From: Betaproteobacteria bacterium
Lineage (GTDB): Bacteria; Pseudomonadota; Gammaproteobacteria; Burkholderiales; Casimicrobiaceae
NCBI GenBank assembly: GCA_004293675.1
Contig: READ01000011.1
Span: 124,001 to 188,000 of the forward strand
DNA length: 64,000 nt
Reading direction: 5' to 3'
Shown here: positions 30,547 through 37,248 of the stretch, piece after piece
Position numbering within the stretch: the stretch's first letter is position 1
Layout of the letters: the number at the start of each line of letters is the position of its first letter
The notes under the pieces: model-generated
Seen by the model: the letters and a program-made list of their open reading frames with translations, nothing else
Told to the model about the DNA's origin: nothing
Database searches by the model: none
Made by a program: the position numbers and the translations under genes

Positions 30547-30744
30547 ATGGGATCCTCCTTCACGCCAGCAATCGAGCGATTGCTGCGAGAAGCGGGTTGC
30601 CATTTTGTTCGTCATGGCAAAGGCGATCATGACATTTGGTACAGCCCAATCACGCAGCGAACGTTTACCGTTGACCGCAATACTCGGTCACGTCACACTG
30701 CAAATGCAATGCTAAAGGACGCCGGTCTTTCCAAGTCCTTTTGA
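30547..30744 (+). CDS. hicA: HicA-like toxin (mRNA interferase)
   Basis: 65 residues; a double-stranded-RNA-binding-like fold with AIERLLREAGCHFVRHGKGDHDIWY. The His in GKGDHDIW corresponds to the catalytic histidine of HicA. A short form, but complete. With the preceding HicB-like gene it makes a type II toxin-antitoxin pair in antitoxin-first order, likely stabilising the ICE. Confidence 0.78.
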   Translation: MGSSFTPAIERLLREAGCHFVRHGKGDHDIWYSPITQRTFTVDRNTRSRHTANAMLKDAGLSKSF

Positions 30745-30760
30745 TTCCTCTCAACCATTT

Positions 30761-30808
30761 CAGCACGCGACGCGTGCTGTGAGCGAATATCACGTTCGCT
30801 CACAGCAC
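30761..30808 (+). promoter_or_regulatory. Two overlapping, mutually exclusive inverted repeats
   Basis: CAGCACGCG-A-CGCGTGCTG (30761-30779) overlaps GTGCTGTGAGCGAA-7-TTCGCTCACAGCAC (30774-30808, 14 perfect pairs). Both need GTGCTG at 30774-30779, so only one can form. It lies after hicA and before the next transcription unit. No U-run follows. Confidence 0.7.
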
Positions 30809-30834
30809 TTGTTGCCTTAGCCGGATGGCTCGAT

Positions 30835-30853
30835 TGATCGACGTTAACGATCA
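30835..30853 (+). promoter_or_regulatory. TGATCG/CGATCA palindrome before pseudoknot copy 4
   Basis: TGATCG-7-CGATCA, the same as at 29348-29366 and at the same distance (9 bases) before the pseudoknot. It could be a shared operator. Confidence 0.55.
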
Positions 30854-30862
30854 CGCTTAATC

Positions 30863-30902
30863 GCTGTCAGCCTCTGCAACAGCAGCCCTATTGGGCGAGG
30901 TA
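30863..30902 (+). ncRNA. H-type pseudoknot motif, copy 4
   Basis: Stem 1 GCTGT (30863-30867)/ACAGC (30879-30883), changed in both strands relative to the TCCGT/ACGGA of copies 1 and 3. Hairpin GCCC-TATT-GGGC (30885-30896). CCTC (30871-30874) pairs with GAGG (30897-30900). Confidence 0.75.
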
Positions 30903-30921
30903 CAGTCAATTTTTAACCCGC

Positions 30922-30975
30922 GCGGGACATCATCCCGCAGGGGGTGGTTCCTGCGCATTTTTATTTCTTGCAGGA
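30922..30975 (+). promoter_or_regulatory. Two-hairpin leader of the 227-residue gene
   Basis: GCGGGA (30922-30927)/TCCCGC (30933-30938), then TCCTGC (30949-30954) pairs with GCAGGA (30970-30975), covering the Shine-Dalgarno of ATG 30982. Confidence 0.75.
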
Positions 30976-30981
30976 GCTTCC

Positions 30982-31665
30982 ATGAAAACAGTCACTATTC
31001 CCGTCTATCAATTCAGCGAGCTGTCCGAGAAGGCTCGCGAGCGAGCAGCTGAACTGCTTCGCAATCACACCGCAGATCACCACTGGTGGGATGCAACCTA
31101 CGATGACGCAGACAACATCGCGACGCTGTTAGGTATCACGATTGACCGAGCATCCGTCTTGACTAAGTCTGGGCGACGAGAAAGCGGCCTTCCCGATATT
31201 CAGTTCTCTGGGTTTTGGTCGCAAGGTGACGGCGCATCGTTTGTTGGCAGCTTTTCCTCGAAAGGCGGCTGTGATACTGCAATTCGCAGCTACGCACCAC
31301 TCGATGAAAAGTTACTCGCGATCGCAAGATCGCTCGACACGTTGCACACGCAACTCAGCAATCGCCTTTCGGCAACGCTCACGCGTCGCCGTGATGCGTA
31401 TCACCATTATTCACACGAGAACACCGTTGACATCAATGTCATGTTGACTGATTCGCATGGCGACGAGCGAACGGCGAGCGCAGAGGTGGAAGACGAGCTG
31501 GGAAACGTGTTGCGTTCATTCATGCGTTGGATTTATGGCCAGCTTGAAAGCGAGTACGACCATCTCACCAGCGATGACTACCTCGCGGAATACGCCAATG
31601 AAAACGGTTATTGGTTCGATGATCGCGGTCACGAATCTTCGCGCTTTTTATCTGCGCAACACTAA
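30982..31665 (+). CDS. Conserved mobile-element protein of unknown function (227 residues)
   Basis: MKTVTIPVYQFSELSEKARE and YDDADNIATLLGI at the start form a pattern I have seen in many phage and plasmid proteins, sometimes loosely named antitoxin; the role is not established. The C-terminal part (LRSFMRWIYGQLESEYDHLTSDDYLAEYANENGYWFDDRG) is also typical. Soluble, no signal peptide. Preceded by both a pseudoknot motif and a two-hairpin leader; probably co-transcribed with the methyltransferase gene 30 bases downstream. Confidence 0.7.
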   Translation: MKTVTIPVYQFSELSEKARERAAELLRNHTADHHWWDATYDDADNIATLLGITIDRASVLTKSGRRESGLPDIQFSGFWSQGDGASFVGSFSSKGGCDTAIRSYAPLDEKLLAIARSLDTLHTQLSNRLSATLTRRRDAYHHYSHENTVDINVMLTDSHGDERTASAEVEDELGNVLRSFMRWIYGQLESEYDHLTSDDYLAEYANENGYWFDDRGHESSRFLSAQH

Positions 31666-31695
31666 TGCGCAATCAATCAAATTTTGGAGCACACA

Positions 31696-32805
31696 ATGGG
31701 ACTTATTTTTCCGCGCGTTGCGCACAACTTTATTAAGAATGGCTACTTTCCGACGGACGAGCAGACGCTGGAAGGCGTGTTGGCTCATCTGGATTCAGAC
31801 GGTGGCTCGGTTAGGGTGCTCGACCCTTGCTGTGGCTGCGGTACCGCACTCGAATTTGTTCGAGATCGGCTCGTAGAATCTGGCGCCGTGGTTGAGACAT
31901 TCGGCGTAGAGTTTGATAGTGAGCGCGCTTGGCACGCCAAGAATGCGCTAACGCGAGTCATTCACAGCGATGTGAATGATGTGCACGTCACGCCGCGAGG
32001 TGTCGGCTTGCTCTTTCTAAATCCTCCGTATGGCCACGCGCTGCGCGACGACAATCGCTCGGGAGATCGCAAGCAAAGTGATCGCCTTGAAAAGATGTTT
32101 TTTAGAAAGTCGATACCCTGGCTCGCAACTAACGGTGTACTCGTATTGATCGTACCCTTCGCGGTGATTGATCGGGAGTTCGCACAGATGATTGCGAAGC
32201 AGTTCACCGATGTAGAAATACGGATGGCACCGGAAAAAAAGTTTCGTCAGGTAGTGATTTTTGGACGCAAAAAGCGCTCAGAATCGCCGTCAGTAGAAAC
32301 TGTCACCCGACTGCTTGCGGTTGGGCAAAGTGGATATGAAGCGTGCGCTACGCTCGATCCCTCGGCTCCCGCCGCTACGTACGTAGTACCGTCATTTGTT
32401 GCAGGCGACAAGTTTGGATTTGTATCGCTAAAGGTCGATGCAAAACAGCTCGGCGCTGAACTCGCATCGGCGAAAGTATCAACGCTGTGGCCGACGTTTC
32501 GACAATTCGCCGGTTCCACGAAAACTTTAGTTCGGCGACCGCTACGCGAGCTATCCGATTGGCATCTCGCGCTTGCCCTGGCAGCAGGTCAAATCGGAGG
32601 CATTGTGCGATCTTCAGATGGGCGCGATTTGTTAATCAAGGGAGACACCTTGAAAGACAAAGTACGTTCATCCGAGGAAGTGGTTGGAGAAAATGGATCG
32701 ATATCGGTAACAACGGTTCTCACGGACCGCTTTGTACCGACCATCAAAGCAATTGATCTCACACGAGACTCTGATCGCTACGGTGAGGTTTTCACGATCA
32801 AATAG
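31696..32805 (+). CDS. DUF6094-type class I methyltransferase (probable N6-adenine DNA)
   Basis: 369 residues from ATG 31696 behind TTTTGGAGC. SAM-binding motif I VRVLDPCCGCGTALEF at about residues 35-50, then the catalytic motif IV LLFLNPPYGHAL (NPPY) near 112-122, characteristic of N6-adenine or glutamine methyltransferases. The C-terminal 160 residues are a separate unassigned domain. No restriction endonuclease partner lies next to it, so it may protect the incoming element by modifying it. Next come a small membrane protein, an antirestriction protein and an SNF2-like helicase. Confidence 0.8.
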   Translation: MGLIFPRVAHNFIKNGYFPTDEQTLEGVLAHLDSDGGSVRVLDPCCGCGTALEFVRDRLVESGAVVETFGVEFDSERAWHAKNALTRVIHSDVNDVHVTPRGVGLLFLNPPYGHALRDDNRSGDRKQSDRLEKMFFRKSIPWLATNGVLVLIVPFAVIDREFAQMIAKQFTDVEIRMAPEKKFRQVVIFGRKKRSESPSVETVTRLLAVGQSGYEACATLDPSAPAATYVVPSFVAGDKFGFVSLKVDAKQLGAELASAKVSTLWPTFRQFAGSTKTLVRRPLRELSDWHLALALAAGQIGGIVRSSDGRDLLIKGDTLKDKVRSSEEVVGENGSISVTTVLTDRFVPTIKAIDLTRDSDRYGEVFTIK

Positions 32806-32830
32806 CTACAAAAGCGTGATGACGTTTTTT

Positions 32831-32881
32831 ATGCCTCGAAAGAGGCATTTTTTGAGAAAAGGATATTCTCAAAAAATGCCT
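32831..32881 (+). terminator. Terminator with a competing antiterminator-like hairpin
   Basis: ATGCCTC (32831-32837)/GAGGCAT (32842-32848) plus TTTTTT is a good intrinsic terminator. The segment 32843-32858, including the U-run, is also a perfect 16-base complement to 32866-32881, which would abolish the terminator. Confidence 0.75.
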
Positions 32882-33010
32882 TCTATTGACTTTCAAATGA
32901 AGCGCAGAATAAATTAGCCGAAGCACTTGCACCACCTCGTGTCGTGCTCTACCATTCGACACAAGTCATCTTTAGACATCAATCAACCAACGCAACAGCA
33001 GCATCAGCCT

Positions 33011-33256
33011 ATGGACGCCTACCTACCAATTTTCCTCGCAATGAGCGGCCTCTACATGGGCAACGAGATGCGTAGTCGTGGATTGCCGAAATTCGCCGTC
33101 GCGTGCGTCGCGCTGGGTATTTCAATCGCGAGCGCGATGCTGCTGGGTCTACCCAAGGACATCTGGCGCGCGCTGATCGTCGTTTGGTTGGTGGTGATCG
33201 TCACCGCCACTGCGTTGATGTTTATCTACTACCAGCCACCTGCGGATAAGACCTAG
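33011..33256 (+). CDS. Small membrane protein (81 residues)
   Basis: ATG 33011 (MDAYLPIFLAMSGLYMGNEM). Three hydrophobic stretches: LPIFLAMSGLYMG, FAVACVALGISIASAMLLGL and ALIVVWLVVIVTATALMFIYY. No family recognised; an upstream extension of the frame to 32927 is not protein-like. It lies between the methyltransferase and antirestriction genes. Confidence 0.65.
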   Translation: MDAYLPIFLAMSGLYMGNEMRSRGLPKFAVACVALGISIASAMLLGLPKDIWRALIVVWLVVIVTATALMFIYYQPPADKT

Positions 33257-33305
33257 CCGCAGCACTCGGACACATGGCGCTTTCCCTAAGCAAGCACCTT
33301 TGTAG

Positions 33306-33350
33306 CCTCGTCAGCTTCTGAAACGAGGAACGGCCGCAAGGCTAGAAGTA
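33306..33350 (+). ncRNA. H-type pseudoknot motif, copy 5 (compensatory variant)
   Basis: Stem 1 CCTCGT (33306-33311)/ACGAGG (33323-33328). Hairpin GGCC-GCAA-GGCT (33332-33343, one G-U). Here the pseudoknot helix is CTTC (33315-33318) with GAAG (33345-33348), instead of CCTC/GAGG in the other copies: both strands changed together, which supports the pairing. Confidence 0.8.
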
Positions 33351-33369
33351 TCGTTTCATCAACCCACTT

Positions 33370-33413
33370 GGGGAGCAATCCCCGCTGGGATGCTCTCCAT
33401 TTTTTTGGAGAGC
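33370..33413 (+). promoter_or_regulatory. Two-hairpin leader of the antirestriction gene
   Basis: GGGGA-GCAA-TCCCC (33370-33383) with a GNRA loop, then GCTCTCC (33392-33398) and GGAGAGC (33407-33413), seven perfect pairs covering the Shine-Dalgarno. The clearest example in the window. Confidence 0.8.
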
Positions 33414-33416
33414 TAA

Positions 33417-34478
33417 ATGTCACCCTTATTGTTTTCTTTGTTGGATTTTTCTGACGTGTATGCGGACGCTTGCGTTTGTAACCACAGCGGCGAGATCATC
33501 TTTTTGTCGATCTACGGACGCGAGGCCGGTCTTCACCAGCTTACGGCCGCATTTCATCTTCCGGCCAGCGCCGGAGGTGTCACGCAACTGCGCATCGCAG
33601 AGCCACAAAGCGATGCGAAAAGCAGTCAGCGAATACACGCAGTAGCGGTAGGCGACGCTCGCCGCCTGGAAAAAACGACTAGCAAATTTCCGAAAGGCAA
33701 TTTGTTCGGATCGCTCACTCACATGTGGATTTATGATCCCGCCGTGCGCTCACTTGATCGCGCATCACAGACGGCATGGCTGTTGTTTGAGCGTTCGCAA
33801 ACCGTTGACGAAATCGCTGATCGCACCTGGGAAACCGTGTGCGATCTTGCCGGCGTTCCGCTCATGGCACACTGGCGAAGCGAAGTGTTGCGTGAACTTG
33901 AACAGGCCGAGTGCATAACGACAATGGTGACGCCGCCACCTCTGGGTGAAGTCGTCGCACGGTATGTGACACTCCCTAAAGATATTGAATCACGCATTAC
34001 AGCAATGATTAAATCCGGCAGGATCGGACGCGAGTCCGTGGTCAAAGCTGTTCCGGGCTTCGTGACTGCAAATTCAATTGCCAGTCGACTCACTGCGCGA
34101 CGTGTCGCGGAGAAAGATCGCTTGCGATTCTTGCCTCAGTATTTCGGCAGCCTGATGATGAAAGTCGAAGGCACTGTGTACGACTGGATGACCGAGTTAA
34201 GCCAGGGCTACGAAGGTGGCGTCTGGGATTTTGTTGAACTCAGCAACGGTGGCTGTTACATGAAGCCATCGAAGCCGACGTACACAATGGAATCTCCAAA
34301 TGGTACGACGGCTACGTTAAGTTCTGACGCAGCCGGAATAACCGTGATGTTGTTTGCGCTCAGCCACTTGTCAATGAGTTATCCGGATAACGAGCAGCTT
34401 GCTGATCGTTACCACGAGCTTCGCGAGTTCGCGTTAGAGCATGTCGATCAACGTGAGATTTTGGCGTTGATCGATTAA
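33417..34478 (+). CDS. ArdB/KlcA-type antirestriction protein with an extra N-terminal domain
   Basis: 353 residues. The last 125 (RLRFLPQYFGSLMMKVEGTVYDWMTELSQGYEGGVWDFVELSNGGCYM...SSDAAGITVMLFALSHLSM) are a complete ArdB/KlcA domain, a family that counters type I restriction in the recipient. The first 220 residues form a domain I do not recognise; stand-alone KlcA is about 140 residues, so this is an unusual fusion. The leader (pseudoknot copy 5 plus Shine-Dalgarno hairpin) suggests tight control or early expression. Confidence 0.85.
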   Translation: MSPLLFSLLDFSDVYADACVCNHSGEIIFLSIYGREAGLHQLTAAFHLPASAGGVTQLRIAEPQSDAKSSQRIHAVAVGDARRLEKTTSKFPKGNLFGSLTHMWIYDPAVRSLDRASQTAWLLFERSQTVDEIADRTWETVCDLAGVPLMAHWRSEVLRELEQAECITTMVTPPPLGEVVARYVTLPKDIESRITAMIKSGRIGRESVVKAVPGFVTANSIASRLTARRVAEKDRLRFLPQYFGSLMMKVEGTVYDWMTELSQGYEGGVWDFVELSNGGCYMKPSKPTYTMESPNGTTATLSSDAAGITVMLFALSHLSMSYPDNEQLADRYHELREFALEHVDQREILALID

Positions 34479-34514
34479 GTATTGCGGGTCACCGCAAGTC
34501 ACACTTTTTCCCAC

Positions 34515-34566
34515 CGGGAGTGTTCACGCTCCCGAAAGGGCTGCGTGGCGCTCCGTATTTTTGGAG
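34515..34566 (+). promoter_or_regulatory. Two-hairpin leader of the helicase gene
   Basis: CGGGAG (34515-34520)/CTCCCG (34529-34534), then CTCC (34551-34554) pairs with GGAG (34563-34566), the Shine-Dalgarno of ATG 34573. Confidence 0.7.
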
Positions 34567-34572
34567 TATTGA

Positions 34573-36921
34573 ATGAACACAGCACACGCAGAGAATTTTT
34601 CTAGCGACGAGATCGAAGACATCTCTGATGTGGCCGAGGAGTCGCCCTCGCCCAGTACGGGTCAAATTGTTGAAGATGAGCGCAATGTCATCCCATTGAT
34701 GGAGTTCGTAAATCAGTTTAGTGATGGACTTCTTGATGCAGTGCGCCAGCAAAACCCTGCCGTCTACAGCGGACAAGGCAACGCGAAGCGCGAAGCAATC
34801 TTGGAAGACTTGTTGCGTAAACCGTTTCCAGTCCAAAGCGATCGCGTACTCGCGACTGCACAGCTACTCATTGACCAAAGCGCACCTGCCGGCATTCTGA
34901 ATGCCGAGATGGGTACCGGTAAGACAATGATGGCCATTGCTGTTGCAGCGGTATTGCATGCTGAGGGCTACCAGCGCACTCTTGTAGTGTCTCCACCGCA
35001 TCTTGTTTACAAGTGGCGTCGGGAGATTCAGCAGACAGTGCCGAACGCTCGCGTATGGATTCTCAACGGACCCGATACGCTTCGAAAGCTGTTGCAAATT
35101 CGCGGCATGCGTGAAGCACCAAAGGTTCCTGAGTTTTTTGTTTTGGGGCGCGTGCGAATGCGTCTAGGCTATCACTGGCGTGCTGCATTTTCGGCGCGCA
35201 AGATGTTGGTCGGCGATGATCCATCTGAAAGAGCCATTTCAACCGTTGCCTCGTGTGCTGATTGCAGCACCGTAGTCACGGATAGCGATGGACAGATGCT
35301 GTTGGCCAGTTCTGCCGTCGACAAACTTTCGACGAATCGAATGTTTTGCGTCAAGTGTCATGCTCCGCTCTGGACGCTGATGCGACGCAATGCGTCAAGT
35401 AAGTCGAGTGAAGACTTGGTGAAAGAGGCAATGTTGCAAATCCCAACCGTGGGCAAAGCAACAGCGGATCGACTGTTGCAGCGCTTCGGATCGAAGATGC
35501 TTGGTGGAATGTTGGAAGACAACGTGTTCGAGTTCATCAATCTGATGGATGATGAAGGCAACTTAGTATTCAACGATCGACAAGCGCAGCGCATCGAACG
35601 TGGGCTGTCGAACACGGAGTTTGCGTTTGGTGAAGGTGGCTACCAAGCCACCGAATTCATCAAGCGCTATCTTCCGCAAGGCTACTTTGGTTTACTCGTC
35701 ATCGACGAAGGTCACGAGTACAAAAACGAGGGCTCTGCACAAGGGCAAGCGTTTGGTGTTTTGGCGCGCAAGTGCACAAAGAAACTGTTACTCACGGGCA
35801 CACTCATGGGCGGCTATGCCGATGATTTGTTCTACCTTTTATGGCGTCTTGATCCCAACGTGATGATCGGTGATGGCTTTGCGTATCGCAAGGGCACATC
35901 GCTTGCAGGTGCTTCGATGCGGTTCATGCGTGAGCATGGCATCATCAAGGACATCTACAAGCAAGCCACTGGTGAAGTTGAATCACATCGTACCGCGAGA
36001 GGCACACGTAGTACGCATCGTTCCGCGAAAGGGCCGGGATTCGGCCCGAAGGGGATCATGCGCTACGTCGTTCCAATCACTGCTTTCTTGAAACTCAAGG
36101 AAATCGGCGGGAACGTACTGCCCCCATACAGGGAAGTGTTTACGGAGATTCCGTTAAATCCTTCCCAATTGGTTCACTACGAGCGATTAAGCAACGTGTT
36201 GAGCGCAGAGTTGCGCGAGGCGCTACGCAAAGGAGATCACAGTCTCCTTGGTGTGGTACTCAACGCGCTACTGGCCTGGCCCGATTGCGCTTTTCGTGAC
36301 GAAACTGTTCGACATCCGCATCAGAGACGCGTCATGGCACACGTGCCCGCCGTGTTCGATGAGGACGAAGCTGCCCCGAAAGAGGCGGCGCTCATCGAGC
36401 TGTGTCGTACTGCGAAAAGCGCTGGACGGCGTGTTCTTGCGTATACGGTCTACACCGGCACGCGTGACACGACACCGCGCTTGAAAAGTCTGCTGGAGTC
36501 GCAAGGCTTCAAAGTTGCTGTGTTACGAGCGTCGGTGGACGCGGCGCGTCGAGAGGACTGGCTCTTTGAGCAAGTTGATCGCGGCGTTGACGTGGTCATC
36601 ACTAACCCAGAGCTTGTGAAAACAGGTCTCGACATGCTGGAGTTTCCCACCATTGTCTTCATGCAAAGCGGCTACAACGTTTACACGTTGCAGCAAGCGG
36701 CGCGAAGATCGTGGCGAATCGGCCAGCGTCGTGATGTCGAAGTTCACTTTCTGGGGTACGGAAAAACAGCGCAGATGACGTGTTTAGAGCTGATGGCCAA
36801 GAAGATTGCGGTGTCCCAGTCCACCTCTGGCGACGTGCCGGAATCAGGTTTGGACGCGCTCAATCAGGACGGTGATTCAGTTGAAGTTGCGCTCGCGAAA
36901 CGTCTCGTTTCGACCGAGTGA
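34573..36921 (+). CDS. SNF2-like DEAD/DEAH-box helicase with zinc-ribbon insert
   Basis: 782 residues, superfamily 2. Motif I AEMGTGKTMM near residue 110, motif Ia LVVSPPHLVYKW, motif II VIDEGHEYKNE near 375, motif III LLLTGTLMGG near 405, and the C-terminal TLQQAARRSWRIGQRRDVEV (motifs V/VI, SWI/SNF type) near 700. Between motifs Ia and II an insert carries two Cys pairs (CADC and CVKC, about residues 227-265), probably a zinc ribbon. The first 60 residues are acidic. Similar helicases occur in phages and ICEs; the role is unknown. Terminators follow. Confidence 0.85.
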   Translation: MNTAHAENFSSDEIEDISDVAEESPSPSTGQIVEDERNVIPLMEFVNQFSDGLLDAVRQQNPAVYSGQGNAKREAILEDLLRKPFPVQSDRVLATAQLLIDQSAPAGILNAEMGTGKTMMAIAVAAVLHAEGYQRTLVVSPPHLVYKWRREIQQTVPNARVWILNGPDTLRKLLQIRGMREAPKVPEFFVLGRVRMRLGYHWRAAFSARKMLVGDDPSERAISTVASCADCSTVVTDSDGQMLLASSAVDKLSTNRMFCVKCHAPLWTLMRRNASSKSSEDLVKEAMLQIPTVGKATADRLLQRFGSKMLGGMLEDNVFEFINLMDDEGNLVFNDRQAQRIERGLSNTEFAFGEGGYQATEFIKRYLPQGYFGLLVIDEGHEYKNEGSAQGQAFGVLARKCTKKLLLTGTLMGGYADDLFYLLWRLDPNVMIGDGFAYRKGTSLAGASMRFMREHGIIKDIYKQATGEVESHRTARGTRSTHRSAKGPGFGPKGIMRYVVPITAFLKLKEIGGNVLPPYREVFTEIPLNPSQLVHYERLSNVLSAELREALRKGDHSLLGVVLNALLAWPDCAFRDETVRHPHQRRVMAHVPAVFDEDEAAPKEAALIELCRTAKSAGRRVLAYTVYTGTRDTTPRLKSLLESQGFKVAVLRASVDAARREDWLFEQVDRGVDVVITNPELVKTGLDMLEFPTIVFMQSGYNVYTLQQAARRSWRIGQRRDVEVHFLGYGKTAQMTCLELMAKKIAVSQSTSGDVPESGLDALNQDGDSVEVALAKRLVSTE

Positions 36922-36931
36922 TTTGTTGCAG

Positions 36932-36959
36932 CGGGGCGGTTGGACGGCCCCGTTTTTTT
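36932..36959 (+). terminator. Intrinsic terminator after the helicase gene
   Basis: CGGGGC (36932-36937)/GCCCCG (36947-36952) followed by seven T. Confidence 0.85.
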
Positions 36960-36963
36960 CCAC

Positions 36964-36990
36964 ATGAGCCTCTTCGGAGGCTCATTTTTT
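36964..36990 (+). terminator. Second hairpin with UUCG loop and T-run
   Basis: ATGAGCCTC-TTCG-GAGGCTCAT followed by TTTTTT. It can act as a back-up terminator. It sits 16 bases before the GTG of the next small gene and so may also be its leader hairpin. Confidence 0.8.
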
Positions 36991-37005
36991 GTTTTCGGAG
37001 TTATT

Positions 37006-37182
37006 GTGTACACCCTATCTATCAAACAGCATGAGCTGAACTTGCTACTTGCAGCGCTGCGATGTTTTCAGGAAAACTGCGCACGAGGAACCGCTGGCCA
37101 CCACGCAGCGCTTTACGATGTCAATCACGATACTGCAATTTCGGACATCGACGCGTTGTGCGAGCACATCATTCTCAATTGA
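37006..37182 (+). CDS. Small protein of unknown function (58 residues)
   Basis: GTG start at 37006, five bases after CGGAG. Reads VYTLSIKQHELNLLLAALRC, FQENCARGTAGHHAALYDVN and ends CEHIILN. Helical, with conserved-looking His and Cys residues. The longer frame from 36940 would read through two terminator hairpins. No family recognised. Confidence 0.55.
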   Translation: MYTLSIKQHELNLLLAALRCFQENCARGTAGHHAALYDVNHDTAISDIDALCEHIILN

Positions 37183-37221
37183 TGCCCGTATCTGACACTC
37201 ATCAAGCCCGGTGTTTTTACT

Positions 37222-37246
37222 AACCATCCTTCGGGATGGTTTTTTT
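37222..37246 (+). terminator. Intrinsic terminator
   Basis: ACCATCC-TTCG-GGATGGT plus six T. It ends the plus-strand accessory block, and an A-run on the other side may let it also stop the convergent recombinase transcript. Confidence 0.85.
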
Positions 37247-37248
37247 CG

